A stretch of 64,000 bases of DNA from assembly GCA_019671135.1 (NCBI GenBank), contig JAHRHY010000003.1, positions 806,001-870,000 on the forward strand, read 5' to 3'. Both the position numbers and the translations under genes were made by a program. This DNA comes from Linnemannia hyalina (lineage: Eukaryota; Mortierellomycota; Mortierellomycetes; Mortierellales; Mortierellaceae). Numbering within the stretch: the stretch's first letter is position 1; every line of letters begins with the position of its first letter. The notes under the pieces are model-generated. The model saw only the letters and a list, made by a program, of their open reading frames with translations, had not been told where the DNA came from and did no database searches. Positions 44,618 to 54,834 of this stretch are shown here, piece by piece.

Positions 44618-46142
44618 ATTGACCGTTAACCACCCTCAGATCCTTCTTTCCAGTCAGGAACATTGCGAAAGCAGCAATTAGCGATATATCTTTTCGCACC
44701 TTGGCGCTCTGCGATAAGGCGCCACTTTTTACATTTTTTTCGCACAGTCGTTATTCTTTTTCTTTATCCACACTCTTTCGTAACCTATATTGCTCTTTTT
44801 TTTTCGCTCTTTCACTTTCGCACAAAAAAAAACCTACACCTTGTTTACCCTAATTCCTTCCATTTTTTTTTCTTTCTTACATTTGTTTTGCAGAGCGCAA
44901 ACTTGTCACCACCACCCAATTGTGTACTTTAAAGCCCCCCAAAAAACACTTGCTACTTTTATTTTTCTTTACCTTTGTACATCCACCCATTACAACAAAA
45001 AAAACTTGTACGATACTATACTCTTTACATCATTCCTTTCTTTCTTCCTTTTTCTATACTTCTCTTTGCTTTAACGACTTGTACGACATGGATGACAAAC
45101 ACAACGTCATGCTATGCTTCTCTTGCTATTGTATTGCTGCAACTACCCCCTCCTCTCCTTTCATGCGAAAGTCCACAAAAAATGAAATAAAAACAACACG
45201 ATTGAATAACTCTACACAACGATGCATGGTATGCAAGGCAAACTAATTGGTATGTGTTTTGATGCATGTGCATGCCCTGCCTGTTCGGCCTGCCCTGATG
45301 ACAGGCTTGTGTAACTATTATTTTTTGGTAGGCCTGGACTGGGCTTGCAAAGGGAAGGGGGTCCCTTACTTTCTTCCAGCCCTGCCTTTGCATTTCTCTC
45401 GTCCCCCTTCCCCTCGGCATTTTGACAGGTAGCATAAATCCATAGAGTTACTTTTACTCTTAATTGCTTTTTCGGCCAATTTTTTTTTATATTTCATTTA
45501 CGACAGTTCTGCATGAACACATATCTTTCCTTTTTTTTTTTTTGGTTTTGGTTGTTGCTTACGCTCCCTCACTGTCATTCAGGACTGGGGTGGGAGGAAG
45601 GGAGTAGTTCTGTACTTTTGTAGTCACTGTTCATAGAACAGAATAGAGATATTTTCTTTTCCTTTTTTTTCATGCCTTGGTATTGTTTCTGCATATGCTT
45701 GACCTTCTTTTATTTTAGAGGATTATATTATTGTAAAGTGGGGACTCATGATGGGAACGAAAAATTATGGTAAAGTAGAGAGAGGGACAAGCGAGGGGAA
45801 ATGAGAGGAAACGAGGGGCGTGAGAAAGAGGCGAAAAAAAAAAGTTCAGGGTAATGGGCCAGAGGTAAAACGGTCAGGGTAATGGTCAGGGTAAAAATGA
45901 TCAGGGATTTCTAGGGAGGGACAATACAAAGAGACTAAAGACTAAAAAAAGGGTAAAGGATTAAGTGTGAAAGGGGACTAGTCTCTAACAACGTAGGATT
46001 TTTTTTGTATAACCATGACCATGTCCCAAAAGTGCTCGTCGTCAGTTGGTTATTGGGATGAATGAAGTGTCCAGGAATAGACAACGCTAGATGGAGGAGG
46101 CGAGTCATGGTCGAGTCATTAGGCGAACGTAGGTGCTAAAGA
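44618..46142. other. Convergent 3' intergenic region
   Basis: 1.5 kb of AT-rich 3' flank of the SWIRM gene and the downstream flank of the minus-strand two-TM gene. A short repeat family with core TCAGGG(TAA) lies at 45846-45906. No gene is seen. Confidence 0.5.
45846..45906. repeat. TCAGGGTAA short repeat cluster
   Basis: Four copies of TCAGGG, three followed by TAA and two of these by TGG (starts 45846, 45874, 45886, 45901). Confidence 0.7.
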
Positions 46143-48350
46143 CTAGTATTCTCCTTGCTGGTACAGTGTGTTGTTGTCGTTGTATAGGAAAGGCTGTTGG
46201 TGTGGTAGTGAAGCTTGGGGGCTGTTGTGAGAGCTATGGCTGTTATTGTTCCGTGGAAGGTGCTGGCTATGTTGGTAACTGTGCTGCTGTTGTTGTTGCG
46301 GCTGTTGTTGAATGTGGTGGTGGTGGTAGTAGTTGTCGTAGGGATGATCAGGCGACCGTGGACCCCTGAAATTGGACCCTGACCTTGCCCCTGAGTTTTC
46401 ATTTGCACCTGATCCATCACGTCGTGGAAAGAGCATTGAAGGTGGTGTCGGTACTGTTGGTGTCGTACTCAGAGAATATCCAGTAGGCGAGATGAGCGGT
46501 GAGCGGGGGTTACTCCTTGGACTCGTATGCATCATGGCTGTTGTTGCTGCTGGTGTCGTCAAGATCGACGCGATATCTGAATCAATAGGTTGCAGTTTCT
46601 GAGCCCTCGACATCGCCATCGTCCTGCCAGTATCACTATAGTAACTCTTGTCGTTCGTGTTCTGAAGGGAGGGTGCAGAATTCGACCAGGGGAAGGGTGA
46701 GATCTCACTACTACTACTACTACTACTACTGCTTCCTGCAGTGGAGGGAGTCATCGTCGTACAAGGTGAAATAAGTCCCGAGGATGACGCATATTGACAA
46801 GAATTGCGTTTCAGGGACATGGACAGGGGAAGTGGTGAGTGTACAGGCATGCGTTTAGATTTCGTGCCTGTTCCCGATCCAGATCCCCTGGTCGATGAGG
46901 GGTTTGGCGAGGGGAGTGAATCGAAATCTGGATGATTCCATCCCCCTGTGTACGGTGGGTAATACGAGTCTAGACCTTCTCCTCCTCCTCCTCCTCCTCC
47001 TCCTCCACTAGGCGAAGTTGTAGAAGACGTGGAAGGCGAGTCCAGAGAGTGTTGTGTGGAGATAAAGTCGACGGGGGAGGAAATTACATGGGCGGTTGGG
47101 GCCGTCACTGCCAATGGTAACCGCGACGGCGCATCTTTCTTCTTCTTGGCAGGTAAGCTAGTGCTAATAGTATTGGTGTAGGATTGTCGTCGGAGAGTTT
47201 TGAAGAGCCCCTTTGAAGATGGAGGGGAAAAGGTGGAGGATGTCGGCGACTTTTTGGAGTCTTTGGGATCATCAACGTTCCAGAACTCTGTCATCTGCGC
47301 TTGTTGTTGTTGAGGTTGCTGACCAAAGGAAGGCGACAAAGGGGACACCAAAGACGCCGAGGAGGAAGAAGAAGCGCCAAACAAAGACCTCAAACTCGGT
47401 CGCCGCGGAGGACCAATCCCTTTGCCATCCACGCACACCACTCCTCCGTTGCTGGAAACAATACCGCGCCGCCGATAGTAACAGCATAGTGCGAGTCGCG
47501 AACTGCCCAGGATACAACAGAAGCAGCCCGCTAATCCGCCCAGTGCTGCACAGATGGTGAGAATAACCGTGTTCCGTGATGCTGTAGGACTTGATTCGTT
47601 GTTCTGCTCAGAGTCGGGGTTGGAGGTTTGATTGTGAAGGCGGTGGTTGGGATAGTCGTGTGTAGATACGGTGTGGACGACGATGCCGTCGAGGTTCTTT
47701 TCGCTAACTCTTTTTGGGCCTGTTCCTTCTGGCGATGGGGTATGCGGCTGTTGTTGTTCTGGATGAGGTCCTGGAGGGATGTGAGGTTGAGGTTGAGAAG
47801 AAGGAGGAGGAGGCTTTGTCTTAGGTTGAGTCACTGTCGAGGAGTCGTGTGCTGAAGCAGTAGATGGTGGTGGAGGAGGAGGAATATCGACCGCACGAAC
47901 GACCAGAGGACGCGACGTGATGACCGCATGCGAATCCCTCGCCTCGTTTTCATTATTGTCGCTCTTCATCAGTCCAGGGTCCACTCCACCAAACTGCGGT
48001 GCTGCAGCGTTCGTCCTACTACTGTTACTGCTGTTGGTTGCTGTCGTTGGGCTGGTATTACTGGAAGAAGGAGAGTCCTGGGCAGAGAAGAGGATATGGA
48101 GATAGGACCAGGTCTGGACAATGGAGAAGATGAGAAGGATGATGACTACCAGGACAAGGAGGAGGTTGAAAATTGGACCCCATGGTGTTTTCTTTTTCTG
48201 CGGTTGTGTCTGTGTTGTTGACGACGAGGAGAACGAAGTAGAAGTGGAAGTGGAAGTGATGGTGGATAATGGTGCGAGAGAGGTTGTGGAGGTACCAGAA
48301 AGCGGTGCCTGTTCTGTGGATGCGCTAGAGTGGAGAGTTATGGCTGACAT
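46143..48350 (-). CDS. Two-TM, Cys-rich disordered membrane protein
   Basis: One exon encodes 735 residues. Residues 1-55 are Ser/Thr-rich and end in a basic patch (QKKKTPWGP). TM 1 is at about 59-81 (LLLVLVVIILLIFSIVQTW). A Pro/Ser-rich loop spans about 85-258. TM 2 is at about 260-283, with cysteines at the membrane face (TICAALGGLAGCFCCILG) and then LALCCYYRRRG, a pattern that could be palmitoylated. The remaining 440 residues are disordered with Ser, Gly and Gln/His runs (a nine-Gly run encoded near 46977-47003). There is no signal peptide, so both ends are probably cytosolic. I recognise no family; similar proteins are often wall or membrane stress components, but that is not shown here. 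Confidence 0.7.
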   Translation of the reverse strand: MSAITLHSSASTEQAPLSGTSTTSLAPLSTITSTSTSTSFSSSSTTQTQPQKKKTPWGPIFNLLLVLVVIILLIFSIVQTWSYLHILFSAQDSPSSSNTSPTTATNSSNSSRTNAAAPQFGGVDPGLMKSDNNENEARDSHAVITSRPLVVRAVDIPPPPPPSTASAHDSSTVTQPKTKPPPPSSQPQPHIPPGPHPEQQQPHTPSPEGTGPKRVSEKNLDGIVVHTVSTHDYPNHRLHNQTSNPDSEQNNESSPTASRNTVILTICAALGGLAGCFCCILGSSRLALCCYYRRRGIVSSNGGVVCVDGKGIGPPRRPSLRSLFGASSSSSASLVSPLSPSFGQQPQQQQAQMTEFWNVDDPKDSKKSPTSSTFSPPSSKGLFKTLRRQSYTNTISTSLPAKKKKDAPSRLPLAVTAPTAHVISSPVDFISTQHSLDSPSTSSTTSPSGGGGGGGGGEGLDSYYPPYTGGWNHPDFDSLPSPNPSSTRGSGSGTGTKSKRMPVHSPLPLSMSLKRNSCQYASSSGLISPCTTMTPSTAGSSSSSSSSSEISPFPWSNSAPSLQNTNDKSYYSDTGRTMAMSRAQKLQPIDSDIASILTTPAATTAMMHTSPRSNPRSPLISPTGYSLSTTPTVPTPPSMLFPRRDGSGANENSGARSGSNFRGPRSPDHPYDNYYHHHHIQQQPQQQQQHSYQHSQHLPRNNNSHSSHNSPQASLPHQQPFLYNDNNTLYQQGEY

Positions 48351-49546
48351 GGTTCTTTAAAAGAAGGAGTATAGGCACAAAGGGGGTAGGTATGAACCCT
48401 GTTTTTTGAGGGCTATGGATCCTGTACTATATCTTAAGAAGAAGCGCTGTAAACAAAACACAGAAAGAAAGAAAGCAAAAAGTGAAAACAGACAAACGAA
48501 AGTAAAGAGTTGTGCAAAAAGATAAAACGAGAGCGACAAAGCGAAGCGAAGACTGTGAAGCAAAAAATAATAATTGAAGGAGACAACCAGAAAATCGTAA
48601 CAAAAGAGCGGGAGACAGAGAGAAAGAGAGGGAGAGAGAAAGAGAGTAGCTACCACGTTGCCGCCGAGGACGAACAAGGGATGAGATGCCTTGTCGCGGA
48701 GTCGCGCTCAACAAGGGACAATATCACATAATGCACTCTCAACGAACGAATATCGTGAGTACAATCCTCAGAGCCATTCAAGTGGATGACGGATGAGAAT
48801 CCTTGACCATTGTAGAAAAGGGACAAAGAGGCGCACCCAGGAGTGTTTGACGGGGAGGAGGTGGATGAGTAAAAGCATATAAGAGAAGTAATCCCTTTTT
48901 ACCTCTTTCTCTCCGACACTACAGCAACACAGCAACACACCATGCCCTTATTCATGTAAAGAGATTGTATTACCTCATCGGTCAATGACATATCTAGCAC
49001 TTCCTATGAACCGGAGCAACAAGGGCAATACGTCAAAGGCGGTGAGATTAGTGGTCATGAGCAACGATATTGGTATACTCATCTCTCTCTCTCTCCTTCA
49101 AGGAGACAAAAAAAAGGGAAGGAGGTTTGAGAAATCAGATACAAGAACGCGCTCTCATAAGTGGAGATAGAAGGGAGACAAAAGACGTTCACGCGCGTGG
49201 CGATTGGTGAATTTGAGTCCTTTGTCTTCTACGATATGAAACTATTTTTTTGCCTCTGCTTCTTTTTCTCGTTCTTGAAGATGTTGATAGGGGAGCGAGA
49301 AACATCGTCTAAACCTTAGATATGAACAGAATGAAAAAGAAGGTATCTCGATCGAGAGAGAGGGGGTTCCCACTAAACCCATTTTGTCTTTGAAAATAAG
49401 GGCTTGCAGGGTGCACGAAGGAATGTTGCCATGCACAGACAAGTGGATCTATAATATATATGTATATATGTCTATATATTTTATTTGTTGCTGTACATGA
49501 ATAAACCAGAAGTGAAAAAAAAAAGAACGATGACAAACAAGTGGAC
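48351..49546. other. Intergenic region
   Basis: 1.2 kb upstream of the two-TM gene and downstream of the carbonic anhydrase gene. It contains GA-rich stretches (48600-48650) and a TATATA-rich patch (49450-49480). No supported gene. Confidence 0.5.
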
Positions 49547-51464
49547 TTAATGGCCAGATTTGACCTCATCTATGACATGGTAAACCTCCTCAACATTACC
49601 AGGACCCTCGATGCAGAGTCCCAAATTCCGGATAACACCATCGCTCAACCGATAGCACCATCCATGAACACTCAGCTTCTCGCCCCTCGACCAGGCCTTC
49701 TGGACAATACTGGTATGGCAGACATTCAACGCAGACTGGATGACATTCAGCTCTGTCAACAGATCCTGCTGCTCTTTGCCTCCATGGGGGAGAGTATCGA
49801 ACTTCTTGCGGTGGATCGTGTATAGATCCTTGATGTTCCTCAGCCAGTTGTCGATCACTCCAAACTGCTTCTGGGTCAACGAGGCAGCGACACCTCCGCA
49901 GCCATAGTGTCCGCAGACGATGATGTGGCGGACCTTGAGGACGTCGACGGCGTACTCGAGGACCGACAACAGATTCATGTCGGTGTGGGTGACAACGTTG
50001 GCGATGTTGCGGTGGACGAAAATCTCGCCGGGATCGAGGTTGACGATCTGGTTTGCAGGCACACGCGAATCCGAGCAGCCTATATATTTGAATGATAAGC
50101 AAATAGAATTGTCAATTAAATGTCCTTTTGTTTCGTTCATTTATTCATTTAGGGGATTTGCAAGAAAAGATTGTTGGGGGAAACCAAAGCAGCCACAATG
50201 ACAAACAACTTTTTTTTTTCTCTCGTCCTTCTTTGTCACTCCTTGTCACTCTAGTACGGATGGGTGCCGATGGAAAGCACAAATGACACCATCGATCTCT
50301 TCCTTATCTCCATCTGGTTTCTTCCTCGGGAATGCCAACACCCGACACACACTCCAAAAAAATAAAAATCTCCATCAGATAGTTAAAAAAAAAAAACTTA
50401 CCGATCCAGAGGACTTGAGGCTTTTGCTGCTTTTCCAACTTGGCAAAGAACCCAGGACGATCCTGCTCAGTCTTGAGGGCCCAAGCCTTGTTCTGGCCTA
50501 ACAAACGCTCAGAGAACTCGCGGGCCTCCTCGGAGACTGGAGGGAAGTTCGAGGGCTCAACACGTGTATCATCGTCACTATCAGAATCCGTTCCTGCCGC
50601 TCCGTGGTGAGAGCATCCGCAACCCTGATGCGCTGCAGACTTTTGAAACGTTTCCTCAGCGTAAACACTCTCATCAAGTGTAGGGATATTGTCATGGGCG
50701 GTGCGGCCGTCGTGATGGACCTGTCCGAGACGCATCTGGATGATAGCATCGGTGGCCTTGGCGGCAGCAAGGGTAGGGCTCTTGGGGTTCACGGGGAGAC
50801 GACCGCTCGAGACGGCAGCGATCTTCTCATCGACAGAGTTGCCTCCATTCTGGTTAGAGGCATTGTCCTTGTTATCGCTAGATGAAGAGGGGGAGGTAGC
50901 GGATGTAGAAAAGGCAGAGGAGAAGACGGACTGGTTCTGCTGTTGCGCTTGGGCAACGGCCTTCTGGACAGTGGTCTGGAACTTGCGGAGGAAAGGATGG
51001 GCACGCGAGTAGATGGGCGAAGACGAGGTGAAGACTGAGGACTCAGGAGCGGCGGAAGTGTTCTGGAGAGGAGCCGAGATGGAGAGTGGGGGTAGTGCTT
51101 CGGTGGCAGTGGTCTTTTTAGGAGGGACAGGGACAGGTGAGGAGGGAGAGGGGCCCAAAGTCATTTTTGATCGGGTTTGGATGTAGTTTGGTCTGAATGA
51201 GGAAGAGGAGAGGGAAGGGAGGGAATGAGAAGAAGAAGAAGAAGAGAGGGATGAGGAAGAAATAGAAGATGTGGAAAAAAAGGACAATGACTGGCGGGCG
51301 GGATCAGTGACCGAGGTAGAAAAAGAAGACAGTCTGGGTTTGAGATGGGCCAGGTGGCGAGAAGGGATCAGCATATGGGATGACTTGTTGCTCTTGACTG
51401 CAGCAGTCATGGCAGACTGGGGCAGTCGTGTGAGGAGGGATGACCGTGTCTGGAGGATCAGCAT
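49547..51464 (-). CDS. Beta-class carbonic anhydrase, probably mitochondrial, with long N-terminal extension
   Basis: Two exons (50402-51464 and 49547-50079), phase 1, encode 531 residues. The catalytic domain begins near residue 340 (QKPQVLWIG) and has the zinc ligands Cys356 and Cys415 with His412, plus the Asp358-Arg360 dyad in CSDSRVPANQ and HIIVCGHYGCGG. The enzyme interconverts CO2 and bicarbonate. The N-terminus (MLILQTRSSLLTRLPQSAMT) is rich in Arg/Ser/Leu without acidic residues, a likely mitochondrial presequence, and is followed by about 250 Ser-rich residues. A conserved-looking segment, VSSGRLPVNPKSP and AAKATDAIIQMRLGQVHHDG, sits between 210 and 260. Fungal family members usually have 200-300 residues, so the extension is unusual. 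An internal ATG at 51163-51165 could give a shorter cytosolic form. Confidence 0.92.
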
Positions 51465-52425
51465 CGCTGTTTTATGGGTTGGTTAGGTATGGAGTGGTAG
51501 GATAGGTGAAGGTGGTGGCGGGAGGGAGGACCAAAAGTAGTCGGTTGGTAGTACTGTACAAAGGACGTTGTGATAAAGTGAATAGGAAATGAGTGATATA
51601 AGGGCGCGAGAGGGGAATGAACGGTACAAGGAGATGATATGTGTAGAGTGGGGAGTGTGGAGTGTGGAGTGTGGAGTGCGAAGAAGGGTGGAGGAATTGA
51701 AAAGAAAAGAAAGGGAAGGAGAGAAAGAAAAGGAGCGGTTGTTGGTTTGTAGAAAAGTGAAAAAGAAGAAAAGGAAAATGGGAACCGGCAACAAGGATGC
51801 CTGGCTATTTATGTCTGAAGGAAGAACCTTTGCTCTTTCTCGCTTCTCTTTTTCTCCTGCGCCTCGGTCCGGGTCTTGTTTGTCCTGCCCAAAACGACGA
51901 TGATGTTGACCGAGTCAAGGGTCTTCTATCGCATCTCCTTGACTCGGTCAGGCACCCACCACCGTTGACCCGGATGGATCTCTCTAATTGACAATCCACC
52001 AAGAAAAAAGAAATGTGTGTCTGTGGCACTGACACCTGTGCTCCCCTTTCCATATTTTTACAAAAGTTTCCGAGGTGAACCCTACCTTATTGCAGATGTC
52101 GTGGGAAAAAAAATACAACAACCAAAAAAATGCCACCCAACTTATCCACTAAAAAAAACATACAGATTCTGACCCCGCATTGCATTTTGTGGTCCAACGG
52201 GACTGTAGAATCAATGACATACTCTGACTCTCCACAAGAGGGTTTACACATCTTTTACCAATGAAGATGCTGACGACAGATCCACTGTTGCCTCGCTGCT
52301 AAACCATTGGCTTCTTTCATCCATCCTAGGTGCCCATCCACATTACTCTCCGCAACTATCCTCTTTCCGTAGAACCAACGATATCTACACTATTCATTTC
52401 TAATTTTATTCAAACTGAAAAGGCG
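51465..52425. other. Intergenic region
   Basis: 0.96 kb upstream of the carbonic anhydrase gene, with a 7-bp GGAGTGT repeat of three to four copies at about 51652-51678. The rest is the 3' flank of the bZIP gene. No gene seen. Confidence 0.5.
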
Positions 52426-54303
52426 TCAATGTTGCTCCATGTCAGGAGGGAGTGGGCGCGGCCAGACTTTCCGCCGCTGATTCTCAAGATCAACCCCAAT
52501 CAAGAACCCAAACCGCTCAAAGAACTCGTCCGGCAACTCCCAATCACTCGGATGTAAAGGGGACCCATGACAGATCGCCTTGTCAACCAACAACTGGAAC
52601 ACCTCGTCCATGTTGTACTTGTGCTGGTGAAGAATCATCTGTGCCCGCAGTTTAGGGCAAGGGACGAGGTTGATCCTGGCATCGTGGGGGATCTGGTAGA
52701 TCTGTGGGTCAATCTTGGGGTCCACTTTGAGGGGCCCCGCGGCGAGGACCTTGAATGACTTTTGGAGGCGATGGGTTGTGTGCAGTAGCTCGGACTTTGT
52801 CAACGGCGTTTGAGTTGTTGTCCTTGATGATTTTGTGGATGTCGTCTCTGGTGGTGTAAATACTTTTGAAGAGAACGTCGTTCTCGCTCCCTGTCCGTCG
52901 CTCGTTGTCATCATAAATGTCGTATTAGTAGTCGCACTTCCCGATGCTGCCGTAGAATCCTCGCCCTTGTCGCCCAACTGATCAAACAACTTGTCGTTAA
53001 CAACATCCTGCGGAGAGGCCATATTGGCGCTAACTAGTGACTGAAGGGTTCCAGGCGGGAAGAGTGACGACTGGAGCTCATCAAAAACCGTCGGATGCTT
53101 GGTATACTCGGTGATCTTGGGTAGGGGTGTTCCTGCAGGGAAAAACGGTGACAGAGGCACCACTCTTCCTCCTCCTGAGAGTGATGTTGTTGCTGCTGCG
53201 AGGAGGCCGCCTCCAATCATGGTTTGTGGTGATACATCCTCGCCTGCGCTGTTGAGTTCCGAGATTTGGAAAGATGCTGGTGCGCGATACAAGATCTCTC
53301 GGTTGATAGAGTAAGGTGTTGGTGTTGCTCCCGATCCTGTTGTTCCAGAGTCCGAGGGATTAGATGCTGGTGGCACCGATGGTGATGGCGACGTAGACGG
53401 GACTAGAGGATGAGGAGAATTTGTGCCTGCCCTTGAGAAAGGCTCTCCTGCTCTTGCTCTTGCTCCTGCTTCTGTTCCCGTCTCCTGAGGAACCTGTGCC
53501 GCGAGCAATTGAGGCTGACTCTCCGAGCTGATGATGTCGCTGAGCGATGGTATTGTCGAGGCTGTCGTCGACGAGCCAGGAATAGCACCGACAACGCTTG
53601 TCGCAGCTTGGAGGGCTGGGGATAATGAGGACCTTGATGACGCCAACGAAAGAGAAGGCAATGGTGGCGGTGGCTGTTGTTGCTGTTGCCGCTGTTGTTC
53701 CTGTGGCTCAACTGTGGCTGTTCCTGAACGTCTTCCCTGCTCTAACCGTTGAACCTGCTTCCCAACATACCGCCGATACAACCCTTGCTTAACATCCTGC
53801 AGCACCTCTATATCCCCTCGATAATTCAACGCCGACTCGAACGCAAACACAACCTCCTTCAAATACTGGTTCTCCTGAACCACGACCTGATTTTGAACTT
53901 TGAGCTGCTGAATTTCGCGTTGGAACCGGGTCGTGAGGACAAACTGTTGATCCTTGAGGTCCTGGATGAGGTTCTCAAGCTGTTGGAGGTGTCGTTCTTT
54001 TCGGTCCCGGAAGGCTCGTTGGGCGGCACGGTTTTGTTCTTTGCGGAGGGCTACTTCTGGTGATACTCCTCCGTCTGCGCCTGGTGCTGGGGGTGTAGGC
54101 TGAGTGGTGGAGGGGGAAGCGGCTGTCGTTGTGGTGGTGGTGGTGTTTGTGACGGAGGGTTTCTTGGCAGTGGGAAGGTGCTCGTCTTGGCTTGACTGGC
54201 CTCTCTGACTGGATGACCGTGCTCGCTTCTTGGTGGTGGTGGTAGCTGCCTTGAGCTTGGCTTCGTCGGCCTCTGATGAGGTCGACTGGTAAGAGCTCAT
54301 CAT
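52426..54303 (-). CDS. Yap-like bZIP transcription factor with C-terminal DUF3425-like region
   Basis: One exon encodes 625 residues. A basic nuclear signal (KKRARS, 25-30) precedes the bZIP at about 85-150. The basic region EQNRAAQRAFRDRKERHLQQ contains the Yap/Pap1 signature N-x2-A-Q-x2-F-R (N91, A94, Q95, F98, R99), and a leucine zipper follows. The middle is Ser/Thr/Pro/Gln-rich. The C-terminus at about 515-620 has IPHDARINLVPCPKLRAQMI and SPLHPSDWELPDEFFERFGF, resembling the DUF3425 region found behind many fungal bZIPs. The Cys-rich redox domains of true Yap1/Pap1 are missing (only isolated cysteines), so it is a Yap-family relative, not a clear oxidative-stress Yap1. It acts in the nucleus; targets are unknown. 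Confidence 0.88.
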   Translation of the reverse strand: MMSSYQSTSSEADEAKLKAATTTTKKRARSSSQRGQSSQDEHLPTAKKPSVTNTTTTTTTAASPSTTQPTPPAPGADGGVSPEVALRKEQNRAAQRAFRDRKERHLQQLENLIQDLKDQQFVLTTRFQREIQQLKVQNQVVVQENQYLKEVVFAFESALNYRGDIEVLQDVKQGLYRRYVGKQVQRLEQGRRSGTATVEPQEQQRQQQQQPPPPLPSLSLASSRSSLSPALQAATSVVGAIPGSSTTASTIPSLSDIISSESQPQLLAAQVPQETGTEAGARARAGEPFSRAGTNSPHPLVPSTSPSPSVPPASNPSDSGTTGSGATPTPYSINREILYRAPASFQISELNSAGEDVSPQTMIGGGLLAAATTSLSGGGRVVPLSPFFPAGTPLPKITEYTKHPTVFDELQSSLFPPGTLQSLVSANMASPQDVVNDKLFDQLGDKGEDSTAASGSATTNTTFMMTTSDGQGARTTFSSKVFTPPETTSTKSSRTTTQTPLTKSELLHTTHRLQKSFKVLAAGPLKVDPKIDPQIYQIPHDARINLVPCPKLRAQMILHQHKYNMDEVFQLLVDKAICHGSPLHPSDWELPDEFFERFGFLIGVDLENQRRKVWPRPLPPDMEQH

Positions 54304-54834
54304 GACGGGGTTGATGAAGAAGCGAGGAGAATGAGTTTTGAGAGTTGTTGCTGTTGTTTTTTGTTGCGAGTGAATGAATGAATGAAGACGTGTGATCTTG
54401 TCGTACTTTGATGTCGAGGAAAAAAGGAGTGGAGAGTGGAGAGTTGAAGTAAAGAGAAAAAGGGGAGAGGAGTGAGCTTGTTGTTTTTAAAGGTGGGAGA
54501 GTGGTGTGGAGATGATATGAATACCTCAGATACTGCTAGCCCTGCGGTGGCTCTCGTTCTCACTCACTCTCACCCACCACACATTTCTCCAACATGCCAG
54601 CCATCCAGCCAGGTGCAACCCCGATCGAATCGCAACGGTCCTTCTTTCCACGTGATGGTTTTTTGAAACTGGTTTTATGTTGTTTTTTCTAGTGGGGATG
54701 GTTAAAAAATTGAATGCTGAAAGAAAAGAAAAGAAAAGGAGAGGAAAGGATATGCCATGCTGTGGTGTGGAATAGTGGTGATAATGATGTGCTGGCCCAA
54801 CAGAAAGAGCCAACTACTGTAGTGAACTAAGGTC
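54304..54834. other. Intergenic region, bZIP promoter / NOC3 3' flank
   Basis: About 0.53 kb with no coding signal; GA- and CT-rich leader next to the bZIP start. Confidence 0.5.
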
